64,000 nucleotides of DNA from Mastigamoeba balamuthi (lineage: Eukaryota > Evosea > Mastigamoebida > Mastigamoebidae): positions 389,084 to 453,083 of the forward strand of contig CACRSC010000010.1 of assembly GCA_902651635.1 (NCBI GenBank), given 5' to 3'. Position numbers and translations under genes: made by a program. Shown here piece by piece: positions 1 to 12,300 of this stretch (its first letter is position 1; every line of letters begins with the position of its first letter). Under the pieces are notes generated by a model that was given only the letters and a program-made list of their open reading frames with translations, was not told the origin of the DNA and searched no databases.

Positions 1-34
1 TGCGGGACAGTGTGCGCCGATTCCGACCACCGCG

Positions 35-2585
35 ATGTCTACCGAGGTACGCGAGAAGGACAGGAGCCGCTCGGCCTCTCCCGCGCCGCCCCCGCGCCGC
101 CGCTCGCGCTCGCGCCGCCGCCATTCCCGTTCCTCCTCGTCCTCGTCGTCTTCCTCCTCCTCATCATCGCCTTCGCGCTCGCCGCGCCGCTCGCGCCGCG
201 CGCCCCCGCCCGCCAAGCGCTCGCGATCTGCAAATAGATCGGACAAATCCCGCTCGCGCTCGGGATCGCGCGATAATAAGCGCGCGCGCGCGCGGACCCC
301 CGAGCGTCCGGCGGCGCCGTCGACGAGTGCGGACGCGGCGGCGAGCAAGGTGGCCGCGGGGCTGTACATCCCGCCGTCGAAGCTGGCGGCGCTGCGGGCG
401 CAGGTGGCGGACAAGACGAGCGCCGAGTACCAGCGGCTGAGTTGGGACGCGCTCAAGAAGTCGCTCAACGGGCTCGTCAACAAGGTCAGCGCCACCAACA
501 TCCGCAACATCGCCCCGGAGCTCTTCCGCGAGAACCTGCACCGCGGGCGCGGCCTGCTCTGCCGCTCGCTGATCAAGGCCCAGAACGCCTCGCCCAACTT
601 CACGGGTGCGCCACGTCATAAGTGACGCTGGAAATACTGCCAGTGACGCAACGCAGGGGTTTCCCCAGGAAATCTGTCGCTGAATCTGCAGGGACAAAAA
701 TCTGCGACACTGCTGACCCAACTCTTCCTCCTCTCAACTCGCAGCCGTCTACGCGTCGCTCGTGGCGGTCGTCAACACCAAGGTGCCGGCCGTGGGCGAG
801 CTGCTGCTGCACCGGCTGATCGACCAGTTCCGCAAGAGCTACAGGCGCAACTTCAAGCCGTCGCTGATCTCGAGCACGACGTTCCTGGCGCACCTGCTCA
901 ACCAGCAGGTCTGCACCGAGGTCCTGGGCCTCGAGCTGCTCGCGCTGCTGCTGGAGCGCCCGACAGAGGACAGCGTCGAGGTGGCCGTCGAGTTCGTGAC
1001 CGAGTGCGGCTTCACGCTGCAGGAGCAGTCGCCGCGCGGGTTCAACGTGGTCTTCGAGAGCTTCAGGAACATACTGCACGAGGGCAAGATCGACCTCCGC
1101 GTGCAGTACATGATCGAGGAGCTCTTCACCCTGCGCAAGCGCGCGTTCGCGGGCCACGCGGGGGTGCCCCCGGAGCTGGACCTCGTCGAGGAGGAGGACC
1201 AGGTCGTGCACGACGTGGCCCTCGACATGGACCTCGAGCTCCACGACGAGCTCAGTGCGCACACTCCCCACTCGCCAGCACCCCATTGCGCGACTCCTCT
1301 GCCAGGGGGTGGGGCAGATTCCACCCATTGTCTATGGATGTCTGCCTTGGTTTTTTTTCGCGGATGGCAGCTTAAGACATGCATAAGCCAAAGACGACTT
1401 CATTTGATTGCAAGTCAATCAAAACAAAACATACTTTTAAATCAGTCGGGTCAACATGAACATCGAGAGACAAACATTGCATCTCAACTCAACTCCACTG
1501 GGCGCAGACTTCTTCAAGTTTGACGACAAGTACGCCGAGAACGAGGAGGCGTGGAAGCAGGCGCGCATCGAGATCCTCGGCGACGACGACGAAGAGAACG
1601 CCGAGGGCGAGGACGGCGCCGACGACGAGGAGGGCGAAGAGGGTGACGAGGGCGAGGGCGACGAGGCGGCGGCAGCGGCAGCGTCAACGGCGACGGGAGG
1701 GACGCAGCTGATCTCGGACCAGACGGCGACGGACCTGATCAACCTGAAGAAGACGATCTACCTGACGATCATGTCGTCGCTGGACTTTGAGGAGTGCGCG
1801 CACAAGCTGCTCAAGATGAAGTTCCCGCAGGGCCAGGAGATGGAGCTCTGCAAGATGATCATCGAGTGCTGCTGCCAGGAGCGCACGTACCTGCGCTTCT
1901 ACGGGCTGCTGGCCGAGCGCTTCTGCAGGCTCGACCGCAACTACCAGGACCTCTACCAGGAGTGCTTCCTGCAGCAGTACTCGATGATCCACCACCTCGA
2001 GACGAACAAGCTGCGCAACGTCGCCAAGTTCTTTGCGCACCTGTTCCACAGCGACGCCATGCCGTGGGAGTCGATGCAGTTCATACACCTCAACGAGCAG
2101 GAGACGACGAGCTCGAGCCGCATCTTCATCAAGATCCTCTTCCAGGAGATCGCCGAGTACATGGGCCTCGCCAAGCTCAACACGCGCCTCAAGGAGCCCA
2201 CGCTGCAGCCCTTCTTCGCGGGCCTCTTCCCCAGGGACAACCCGAGGAACACGCGCTTCTCGATCAACTTCTTCACCTCGATCGGCCTGGGTGGCCTTAC
2301 GTGAGTGCTGCGTTGGGGCCCTGCACTCGCAGCTAACATTCGGGGACCACACACAACAGGGACGACCTGCGAGAGCACCTGAAGAACGCGCCGAAGCAGA
2401 TCATGCAGCAGAAGGGAGAGGTCAGCTCGTCCAGCGACGACGACAGTTCAGAGCTCAGCTCGAGCACCGAGTCCTCCTCCTCGTCGAGCTTGTCTTCGTC
2501 GTCGTCCTCCACGTCGTCGTCGTCGTCGTCCGAGTCCGACAGCAAGCACAAGAAGAGGTCTCACAAACGCCAGCACTCGAAGTAA
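35..2585 (+). CDS. CWC22: Pre-mRNA-splicing factor CWC22 (SR-rich N-terminus, MIF4G and MA3 domains)
   Basis: CWC22 is a spliceosome component that in animals recruits eIF4A3 to start exon-junction-complex deposition; it acts in the nucleus. Exons read as 35-605, 745-1254, 1508-2300 and 2360-2585, giving exactly 700 codons with the stop, and all phases agree. The first ~100 residues are Arg/Ser-rich. A MIF4G region follows ([42 protein letters not shown]). An acidic linker leads into the MA3 domain ([42 protein letters not shown]), which aligns almost residue for residue with human CWC22 as I recall it. The tail is Ser-rich and ends in basic residues, shorter than the human RS tail. The ATG at 35 is the first in frame. 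It converges on the next gene, whose stop lies 163 bp away. Introns open GTGCGC, GTGCGC and GTGAGT. Confidence 0.95.
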
Positions 2586-2747
2586 ATACCAGAGAGCACC
2601 CAATTGACAAGCAGCAACCCCCATGAAAAAAGGGTAGTTGGAAGGCACTGCTAGGTTGGTGGGTGAGCCCCACAGCGGGGCCCACAACAGTACAGCATTG
2701 CAGAATCGGGTGGTGGTGTGGAAAACGAGGGCGCAAAAACTTTGTGC

Positions 2748-5037
2748 TTAGGGGTTGCTTTGATATAGTGGATTGTCCATAAAGAAGATATCCTGGTAGT
2801 CGCCCGACGACAAGCCCAGCCCATCGCCCCCGCCCTGAAAGTCCACAGGCACCGACAGGTCGCCCAGCCCGTCCGCGAGCGCTGGCTGCTCGATCAGGGA
2901 CGCCGTGCCGTCGGCCTCTGTGTCCTTGAGAGCAGTCATGTCGGCCCTGTCGCTGCCGCTGCTGCCGCTGCCCAGCACACTCGCGGACGCGGCCTCTGTC
3001 AGCTGCTCCACGTGCTCCACGTGGTCCAGCGCCCCCTGCGACACGTACGCAGCGTCGGCAGCGTGCTGCTGCTGCTCGGGCTGCACAGAGGCAGCGGCAG
3101 CGGCAGCAGCAGCAGCGGCCGCAGCGGCGGCGACGTGCAGGCGCGGCTGCACAGCCTGCGGCTGCACGGGCGACGGGTCCTGCACAGGCGGCGGGGGAGG
3201 CCCCTGCTGCTGCACAGGCGTCGCGGGTGCCCCCTGCCTCCGTCGCCGCTGCTGGTCCGGCGTGATCCTCGACGCCATGTTGGCCCCCCGCGTCCTCGTG
3301 TGGGCGAGTGCAGCAGCAGGCACGGCGGCGGCAGCAGCGGGGGTGGCCACGAGGGGCTGGCACTGCAGCAGGACGGGGTGCTGCAGCTGGTGCTGCTGCT
3401 CAAGGGAGGACAGCTCGGGCACCCACTGCGCAATCTGCGCCATCTGCGGTGTGCGCAGCGCCTGTCGCTGCTGCTGCTGCGCCGTGTGGCGCTGGAGCAG
3501 CTGCGCGAACAGCTGCTGGGGCGTCAGGCCCTCCTGCACGCGTATGCCGCTGTCAGCCACAGCCTGCTGCATCTGCGCGTGCACTGCTTGCTGTTGTTGC
3601 TGCTGCTGCTGCTGTGCGTACGCCACATGCGCTGCATGCGCTGCGGCCTCCACCATCTGCTGCTGCTGCTGCTGTTGCTGTTGCTGCGCGGGGCTGTGGA
3701 CGGGGGTCGTCTGCTGCTCGGCGTCGCAGTGGGGAGCGGGGGCCATCCCCTGCTGCTGCTGCTGTTGCTGCTGCATGATGTAGAGCTGCTGCTGCTGCTG
3801 TTGCTGCTGCGGGTGTATGACGCTGTAGCCCGGGCGCACGACGACCATGTCGAGGCTGGGCCGCCCGTCGTGGTCGACGACGAGCCTGTGCGTCTCGTGC
3901 GCGCGCACGACCGCGCCGTCGCGGCGCACGTAGTACTGCTCGAGCTCGATGGCGTCGTTGGCGCCCGCGCGCTGCACCGCCCGCTGCAGGGCGGCCATCG
4001 TCTGCATGGCCGCTCCCGCGTGCACGATGCGGTGCCACGGCACGCCGACGATCTCGGCCTCGTCGCACGACAGCATCTCGCAGAACTTGCGGCTCGCGCT
4101 CACGACGGCCGCGGGCCTCCGGGCCAGGTCGAAGCAGACGACCGACACGCCGCCCGCGGCCCCCTCGCCGTCGTCGAGCAGCAGCGCCGACTCGGGCGCC
4201 TGCGCTGCCGCTGCCGCCTTCTTCTCCTGCAGCTGCAGCTGCGGCGTCGGGTTCGGGCTCTCGTCCGACGGCGCGATCGCCGGCGACGGCGCCGCCGACG
4301 GGGGCCCCGGCGCCGTCAGGTACCTCACGCCCCCCGCCGGCACGATCTGCGGGGGCGCCGGCAGCGCCAGCTGCTGCGGGGCCTGCGACATCTGCTGCTG
4401 GCGAGCGAAGACGCCCGCGGCTGCGATGGCCGCCTGCTGCTGCTGCTGCTGCTGCTGGTGCTGCTGGCTGGCCGCGCTGCGCATGCGCTCGACGGCGCTG
4501 GCCGCGAGGGCGTACTCGAGGCGCTCGTTCTGGCGCCGCAGCGAGGCCACGTCGTCGAGCAGCTTCTTCTGCTCGCGCTTCATCGACATGAGCTCCTGCA
4601 GTATGAACGTCGGGTCCATCTGGGGGACGCGTTTGGCGGCGGGTTACGACGGGTTGCGACGGCTCTGGCGCGCGATTCGCGGGGTGGGCGAGGGGGTGCC
4701 TTGGATCGCAGGGACGGTGAGGAGCCGCCGGGGCTCGATTCCGAGGGCGGCGAGGTCGAGGAGCTGTGGGCGAGGTGCATGCGCTTGTTGATCGACTCGG
4801 CGCTCAGGCACATGTGCGGCACCTGCAGCTCGCGGCACCGCGAGCACGGGGACTCGCCGTCGCAGTCGACCTTGGCCTTCTGCTCCTCAGGAAACGCGGT
4901 GGGGGCGGCGGGAGGGGCGAAAAACGCGCAAGGAAAACCCGCTGGCGTGGTGAGATATTTTGTTCACTTTTCCCCCGGCACTGAGAGACACGCACGAGGC
5001 AGAGGAAGCACGCCGAGTGTGCACCGCGGCGCTTCAT
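2748..5037 (-). CDS. Zn2Cys6 binuclear-cluster transcription factor with a PAS domain and polyQ tracts
   Basis: This is a probable DNA-binding regulator of 710 residues. Exons read 5037-4996, 4879-4661 and 4619-2748. Splicing the first two exons joins CFLCL to KAKVDC and restores a full CX2CX6CX5CX2CX8C cluster with the family signature DGESPCSRC; neither exon alone holds six cysteines. Exon 3 starts with a helical heptad-like segment (FILQELMSMKREQ) of the kind that follows zinc clusters. A PAS domain lies at about residues 230-350 (FCEMLSCDEAEIVGVPW, then YYVRRDGAVVRAHETH). The rest is rich in Gln, Ala and Pro runs, typical of activation regions. Zn2Cys6 plus PAS is the layout of fungal gluconeogenesis regulators of the AcuK/ERT1 type, outside which it is uncommon. 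The 41-nt second intron is phase-consistent but its donor (GTCGCA) is weak. The start codon could lie further upstream, since the frame stays open. Confidence 0.82.
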
Positions 5038-5600
5038 TGCTGGCGGTGCGCGCGAGGGTTCCGCGGAGGGGCGGTGGCGGTAGCGAGTGCCTGCGAGCGG
5101 TCCGCGCGCCAACCCCGATTTTTTTCCCACCGCGGGCGGCGTATACCTTTTTCTTATGTAGACAAATCTCTGATCTGCCATCTCATCTCTTAGGGCCACT
5201 GAGATTCTCGAATCCGCCCGCCGGGCGAATCCGGGGCCCGGGCGGTTGAACAAGGAAGCCCGGGCCGGGGTGTGCGCCCCCCCCAAGGCGCGCGCTGGTC
5301 GCCGGGTGGCCCCGAAAGGAACCACTTTCCCCGATTTGGGTGCCGAGGGCTGAATATCTAGCCAATACGGGAGAGCAGCGGGGCGATGCCGGGGGTTGCC
5401 CGGCGCTTCTGCAGTTCGACGCTCCTTCGCTCACCCGTCGATATCGCACCGCGAGCCGGGACCCTCGCCCGCTTGCAATACGGAGCCAGTTCCACCAGCG
5501 TCCCTCCGGGTTCCCGAACAGGAAAGAGGAACCTGCCCTCTACCCCCCAGAAGATACCGAAATCTCCGCCAATTTCTCGTGTCTCGCCTCGGATCGCAAT
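5038..5600. promoter_or_regulatory. Divergent spacer between the Zn2Cys6/PAS and SH3 genes
   Basis: This 563-bp stretch separates two divergently transcribed start codons. I see no convincing gene in it. A GAATATCTA element lies at 5352-5360, about 250 bp before the SH3-gene ATG, and resembles elements found upstream of most other non-receptor genes here. A short AT-rich patch occurs around 5120-5190. Roles are inferred from position only. Confidence 0.5.
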
Positions 5601-8600
5601 ATGAAACGCGCTGTCTGCCTCTTCACCTACAAGGGCGAGGGCCCGGGCCAGGCGACGCTGGCCGAGGGCGACGTCGTCGAGAGCTCCCCCAGCGGCCCCG
5701 GGTGGTCGACCGTCTCCTCCCACGGCGCCCGCCGCGGCCTCTTCCCCAGCAGCTACCTCGCCGACGTCTCTGAGCCCCCGGCGTCGGTTCTCTACGCCGT
5801 CGCGGCCTACGACTACGCTTCCACCGGCGCGGGGCAGCTGTCCTTCAAGGCGGGGGCCGTGGTCGAGGCCGGCGCGCCCGCGGGGAGCCCCGGGTGGCGC
5901 CTGGGCCGCGTCGTGGGCTCGGCGCAGGGCAAACAGCCGCCGGCCGCCTATCCGGAGAGCTACGCGCCCGGGGCCCGCGCGGCGACGCTGGCGCTCGCGC
6001 TCTTCGACTGGCCGGCGGCCGGGGCGGCGCCGTCGGCGGGCGAGCTGGCGCTGAAGAAGTGGGCGTCGGTGTGGGTCGTCCGGAGCGACGGCGACTGGTG
6101 GACGGGCGTCGCGGCCAACGAGGACCGCGCCGGCAGGTTCCCGCGGACATACGTCCGGGAAATGCCTGCGATGACGCCACGGGCGCCCGCGGCGGCCGCG
6201 GCTGCCGGCGGAGGCCCCCCGCCGCCCCTGCCCGCAGGCGGGGCCCACCCGCACTCTACTCCCCGCGGGGCGACGGGCCCCGCGCAACCGCAGAGAGCAG
6301 CGAGCGACCAGCTTCCCGCCGCGGCCCCCGCAACCTCTCCCGCGGCCCCTATCGCTGCCCCCGCGGCCTCGGCGGCACCCGCGGCACCCGTGGCCTCGGA
6401 GGCGCCCGCGAGCAGCGTCAAGGCGAGGGCCGCGCTCTTCGGGGGCGCCCAGGCGAAGCCGGGAGCGGCGACTGGGCCCGCGCAGGCCACCGCGGCCCCG
6501 ACAACCGCAGCCGCGCAGTTGACCGCGGCCCCCGCGCCGGCGCCGCCGCCCCCGCCAGCGCCGCCGGCCCCCGCGCCGGCAGCGGCAGCGACCTTGCAGG
6601 TGCCCCAGCAGCGCCAGACGCTGGCGCCGCCCGCGGTCTCTGTCAGCAAGCCGCCGCAGCCGCAGGCCTCCGCGGGGCAGCAAATGCAGGCGCCCGCGCC
6701 AGCGACAGCAGCGGCGGCGTCGTCGTCGCTGAGGGGGCAGCTGCTGGCGGCGCAGAAGAGCAACGGAGCGGGCGCAGCGCAGCCGCCGTCGCAGGCAGCC
6801 AGCGGCGGTGCTGCGCTGCTGGTGCCCACTGCGCCGCCCAGGGAGCCCGAGGACGCGGGCGCCGAGCTCGGGTCCTCGACGCACTCGGTCGTCGTCAGGA
6901 CCGACCCCGAGAGCGGCGAGGAGGGCGCGGAGGTGGACCCCGTCAGCCTCGCGGCCGCCAACAAGCGCGACGGGGGCAGCAAACCCAAGTCGTTCATGGA
7001 CCTCCTCAACGCCGGAGCCGCCGAGGCCGAGGACGCGGAGGAGGAGGGCGACGACGAGGGGGACTACGACGAGGAGGACGCGGGGGAGGAGGTGGCGACG
7101 CCGAGCCCCGTGAGGAAGAACTCGCTGGGGCTCGTGCCGCTGATCGACACGGCCAAGGCGCAGGCCGAGAGCGACGAGGGCAGGATGGCCGCGGTGGCCA
7201 CGTCGCAGCCCTCGTCGTTCATGAGCTTCCTGCACCGCAGCCCCTCGGACGCCGCAGCCGCCGCGGCAGCAGCGACGGCGGGGGCCAACGCGGGAGCCGG
7301 CCACGCGCGCCGGCCCAGCAAGGCGGTGCCTGTCGACGCACGCCTGGCGGCAGCAGAGGAGGAGGAGGAGGATGAGGAGGAGGGCGAGGACTACGACGAC
7401 GACGAAGAAGACGACGGAGGCGGCGCTGAGGAGCTGACTGAAGGGGAAGAGTCGTTCGACAGCGAGGACGGCGAGCGCCCGCGCCCCTACGCCCGCAGGC
7501 CCTCGGTCTGCGCCACCAGCGCCCAGAGGCCGCGTCCGGCGCTCGCAGCAGCAGTCGGCGCGGCGGACACATCTGGCGGCGAGAGCTCGAGAGACCAGCT
7601 GTGGCACTCCTACGACGGCCGCAGGGCCCGAGGCAGTACGACGGCGGCTGCAGCGGCTCAGCAGCAGCAGCAGCGGCAGCTGCAGGAGGCGCTGCACAAG
7701 AGGGACGCGAAGCTCGCGGCGGCGCGGAAGCTGGTCGCGGAGCTCGAGGGGCAGCTCGAGGACCAGCAGGCGGCGATGGAGTCCGAGGCCGCCGCGCGGG
7801 ACAGGGCCGAGCGCGAGGTCCGGAGGCTCGAGGCGAGCGTCGCGCAGCTGCAGGCCAAGTGCGCGCGCGAGCAGCGCGAGCGCCAGGCCGTCGAGGAGCG
7901 CAGGTACCGCGTGCGCGAGAAGCTGCGCAGCGCGCGGGCGCAGCTCGAGGCCGCGCGGGCCGTGGGCGAGGGCACCATCGAGCTGGGCAAGCGGCTCCCT
8001 CGCGAGACCCGCGAGCGTGCGGCCGTCACGCGGCAGCGCGACGAGCTGCTGGCAGGGGCGCAGCGGGCCAACGAGGAGCTCGAGAGGGAGCACGCGGCGC
8101 TGCTGCTCGCCAAGGACGAGGCGCAGCGCCTCGCGGCGACGCTGCGGCGGGCCGAGGGCAAGGCCTCGTCGGTGCTCGAGCGCCTCGTGTCGGCGGGGCT
8201 CTACGAGATCCCCGAGGGCTCTGGCGAGACGATCGACGCTGTGCTGCAGGACCTCGAGGACGCAGTCGAGGCAGCGGTGAGTCCCCCAGCAGAGCAGCCG
8301 CTTCCCACCGCACTGAGCTCTACCCGGGCAGCTGAGCGAGCAGGACGTCATGAGGGCCGAGCTGGACGTCAGGGCCAAGCAGCTCACGTCGTGCGCGGCC
8401 GCAGTGTCGCAGCTGGACCGCGTGCGCGCGCGCGTGCTCGAGGAGGCGGCGCGCAGGCAGGAGCTCGAGGGCGAGCGCAGGCGCGACGAGGACCGCCTGC
8501 GCTCGGCGTCTGCCGAGGTCGAGGAGCTGCGGGCCACGGCGGAGCGCCTGGCGTCGGAGCTGCGGCGGAGGGACGACGCGCTGGCGGCGTTCAGGGACCT

Positions 8601-8805
8601 CGACTCGCAGGTGCGCGTGCTGAGGCAGCGGTGCGCGGTCGAGGCCAAGGGGCGGGCGGACCTCGAGGCGAGGAACTCGCGGCTCGAGGCGGAGCTGCAC
8701 ACGCTGCAGGCCACAGCGTCGCTCATGCCCATGCCGGTGCCAGCGTTGCCAAGGGCGCGGCCGCTGACCTCGGCGAGCTCGGTGCCACCAAACAGAGGAT
8801 TCTGA
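5601..8805 (+). CDS. Scaffold protein with three N-terminal SH3 domains, low-complexity middle and C-terminal coiled coil
   Basis: This 1,049-residue protein is probably a cytoskeletal or endocytic adaptor, inferred from domains alone. Exons are 5601-8276 and 8332-8805, split by a 55-nt GTGAGT...CAG intron in phase 0. Three SH3 domains sit in tandem at about residues 1-57, 62-128 and 132-192; each shows an ALYDY-like start (VCLFTYKG, AVAAYDYAS, LALFDWP), a central Trp (GPGWSTV, SPGWRLG, DGDWWTG) and a P-x-x-Y end (FPSSYL, YPESYA, FPRTYV). A long Ala/Pro-rich region (about 195-420) could bind SH3 domains itself. Acidic stretches follow, with two related short motifs, KSFMDLL and SSFMSFL. Residues from about 690 onward form a long Arg/Glu/Ala coiled coil that continues across the intron. 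I recognise no specific orthologue. The first usable in-frame ATG is at 5601. Confidence 0.85.
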
Positions 8806-9333
8806 AGACTGCAGGTTTCTTTGTGCTCTTGGACACGATGTCTCTGTAATAGCGGTAAGGGAATCGAGAGAAGAACATGAAACACGAGATCTCCAGTTCC
8901 CATTTCAACGACACAGTGTTGCTGCGTTGCCGGAGGTGAACTGTTTTCTTCCACAAACGCTCCCGTATGCATACAGGATCTCGAAATGCGATGCTCGTGT
9001 CCACAGGCAGCGATAACCAATATGCTCGGAGAATCTTGATGGATTTTTTCAGGGCACTCACAGCCACATCGAGGCACGAGCAGGGACTCTGATTCCTTTG
9101 AGCTGAATTATATGGGGTATGGAACAATGGAAAACGGGACGGGTTGTGGATGCCAACTCTGGAAGCTTGGAGGCAATCTGCTTGGAAGAGGCAGCCTCGG
9201 GTGATCTTCACTAACGCTTTCTGTCGACTTCTTTGCCTGGAATTGCCATAATGCCATCTCACGAGGGATTGTGGCCTTTTTAAGACAGAAGAAGTGCGCC
9301 GGACTCACAATTAAATCGAAGCAACAGTCGTAA
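8806..9333. other. Intergenic spacer between the SH3 gene and the LamG receptor
   Basis: This 528-bp spacer holds the 3' end of the SH3 gene and the upstream region of the LamG receptor, both on the + strand. It is less GC-rich than the flanking exons. I see no gene or RNA in it, and no GATATC-type element like those upstream of other genes. Confidence 0.5.
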
Positions 9334-12300
9334 ATGGTCGGTGGACGATGTGCTCCGCGTTTTCTCTGGGCGGCAGTCATTTCGCTGACCACGATGGCCG
9401 TCATGGCGCCGGGCAGTCTGGAGAGTGGCCTCCTCGTGCACTGGTCCTTTGACGGGCCCAACGCCTCTGCGCGGCTGCTCGACTCGTCGGGCAACGGCCT
9501 GTCGCCGACACTCGCGGGTATCAACAGCCAGAACGTCTCGTGGGCCCCTGGCGTCGTGGGCTCGCACGCCATCCAGTTCATGCCGGCGTGGTACAAGAGC
9601 TCCTTCCAGGACCGCCAGGGCGCCACGTGCCCGTACCTCGTCTCTCCGGGCCTCAGGCACTGGGGCGTCAGGGGCCGGGCGGCCTTCTCGGCGGCATTCT
9701 GGATCAAGCCGGTCCTGCCCGTCTCATTCGACCCGAGCGTGCAGAACGCCTGGGTGGGCGCCCTGAGCACCATCACCAACAACGAGTACGGGTGGGACGC
9801 GGCCGCGTGGTCGCTGCAGACGACGCAGACGATGCAGGTGGGCACGTACAGGACCATGTACGCCTACCCGACCTTCAGGGCCCTCGCCGGCGAGTGGATG
9901 CACGTCGTCACGACCTACGGCGGAAACTCGGGCAATGCATGGCTCACCGTGTACCTCAATGGCGGGTTCGCAGGGGTATTTTTGGCCCGGGTCGATCCGG
10001 GCAAGGACCCCAGACTCGTCGTGGGAATGCGCGTCCGGGGGGAACTGTGCTTCAAGGGCCTTGTCGACGACGTACGGCTATACACTAGGGAGCTCTCCTC
10101 CAACGAGGCCTACGACCTGTGGCGCTCGGCCTGCTCCGGTTCCGGTCCGTACCTCGGTCTGAGCGAAAAAAGACTTAGAAACCCGATAGGGCTTCGCTGG
10201 TCGGGTTCATTTCGCTGCTTTTCATTGAATTCCATTTTGGCATTGGAGACACTGACCAGACCGATGCAGGTCACTACATGCCGGGCGGAGTGCGAATGAC
10301 CTCGTGCGATGACTTCAGGTGTCCAGCAGGCACTGTGGACGACGACTCGGACTCGTCCACCCCGTGTGCCGCGTGCTCTGCGGGCCAGTACTCTGATGTC
10401 GGCTCCTCGGGCGCCTGCACGCCCTGCCAGCAGGGCTCCGCAGACCACGACGGCGACCCCGCCACACCCTGCATCCCCTGCGGCCCTGGCCACTTCATGG
10501 CCTCGCCGACTGGCAACAACGGGCCATGCAGCTCGTTCGCCTGCGGTGCCGGCTGGACAGACGACGACAGCAACGCCTCGACGCCCTGTGTTCAGTGCGG
10601 CGCCGGCACGCACGCTCCTGCGGGTTCCTCGGGGTCCTGTGCGTCTCTGGCGTGCCCGGCGGGGACAGTGGACGACGACTCGGACTCGGCGACGCCGTGC
10701 GCGGAGGTGTGCTCGCTGGTGGGAACACCAGAGCTCTGCAATGCATCGGCGCAGGGGTGTGTGTGGTGCAACACCGTCTGCGCCCCCCTTGCGCCCCGCT
10801 GCAACCCCGCCTGTCCCGCCGGCTCCACCGCCGTTGGTCTCGACCCCACAGCGCCCTGCGCCCCCTGTGGCCCCGGCACCTACGCCCGCGCCGGCTCCAT
10901 GTCCCAGTGCTCCGCCCTGGCCTGTCCCGCCGGCTGGGCTGACAACGACTCGCTCTCCTCGACGCCCTGCGTGCCATGCATGCCCGGCCGCTACGCCCCC
11001 TCCAACTGGTCTGGGCCCTGCGCGGTGTGCGCGGCGGGGTGGACAGACGACGACAGCGACCCGTCGACAGAGTGCGTGCTGTGCGAGGCTGGGGTGTACG
11101 TGCCCAGTGGGTCGCACGGCCCCTGCTCCGACTTTGAGTGCGCTCGCGGATTTGCCGACGGCGACTCGGACCCATCGACGGCGTGTGTGTCAGCTTGCAC
11201 TCTGATGACGGTTCCTGTCGAGTGCTACGACTCGATGTATGGCTGCGACTGGTGTGGGTCGGGGTGTGCCAGCAGCGGTGCGTGTAACATCACCCGGAAG
11301 ATGCTCCCCACGACCGACGGGCTGGTCTTGCACTGGACGTTTGCCGGGTCAACGCTGGCAGAGAGGCTGGCCGACCGCTCGGGCCACGGCATGGACGGCA
11401 GTCTGCGCGGGCGGCCCCTCGTCTACTGGACACCCAGCCGCTTGGGCACCTCGCTGATGCTCGCACCCAACCTAACCATGGACGCACCCACTCTGACCGT
11501 CATGCAGGCCAGCGGATGCCCCCACGTGGTCTCCCCTCCGCTTCACTCGGTTAATATCAGTGGTAGGCACTCCGTCAGTACTCTGGCTATGTGGGTACAA
11601 CCCCCCTACACGAGCCTAGACGACTCCGCCACCTGGATATCGCTGCTGGGCAACGGAACCTCTGGCATCTCCCTCACTACCGACATGTACCTTCTGAAGG
11701 GCACCTCGCGTGATGGCTCTATCAGCCTGGAATCCATGTTCGAAACTGGGTGGATGCATGTGGCCCTTATCATAGACGGCGCCTACGCCGTGTTGTACAT
11801 AAATGGGGTCGAGAGAGACAGACACGGTGCAGTTGGCTTCAACCTCGGGGGCGAAGCGGCACTGACACTGGGGCTGGACTTCGGCGGCGAGGACCTCTGT
11901 TACATGGGCACCTTCGACGACGTCCGGCTATACAACCGCGCGCTCTCTGCCGCCGAGGTCGCCACCATGTGGCGGATGCTCTGTCCTCCTGCAGGTGTGA
12001 CTACCATTTGTCGCTCTTCCCTCCTGATCGTTATTCCCCGAGGCAGGCTACTACATGCTGCCTGCTTCGCTTTATTCTGCGCAGTGTGGATACTACGCGT
12101 GCGCCGCCGGGACCTCTGACATCGACTTCGACACATCGACTCCCTGTGAGAAATGCCAACCCGGCCAATACATGCCAGCGGGGTCCGCGGGCCCGTGCGC
12201 TGACTGCCCCCCCGGGACCTCGGACATCGACTCGGACCCCTCCACGCCCTGCGGTGTCTGCGGCCCCGGCAACTTCCTGCCACCGGGCGGTGGCCACAGC

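Noticed and set aside
2748-4619. Zn2Cys6/PAS gene as a single-exon PAS protein starting at 4619
   Set aside because: The upstream exons join in phase and complete a six-cysteine zinc cluster, so the longer model is better supported.
5358-9077. Very long open frame on the - strand (over 1,200 codons) opposite the SH3 gene
   Set aside because: It is a GC-driven shadow of the + strand coding frame: Arg/Leu/Gly-rich, no domains, and it runs through the neighbouring spacer.
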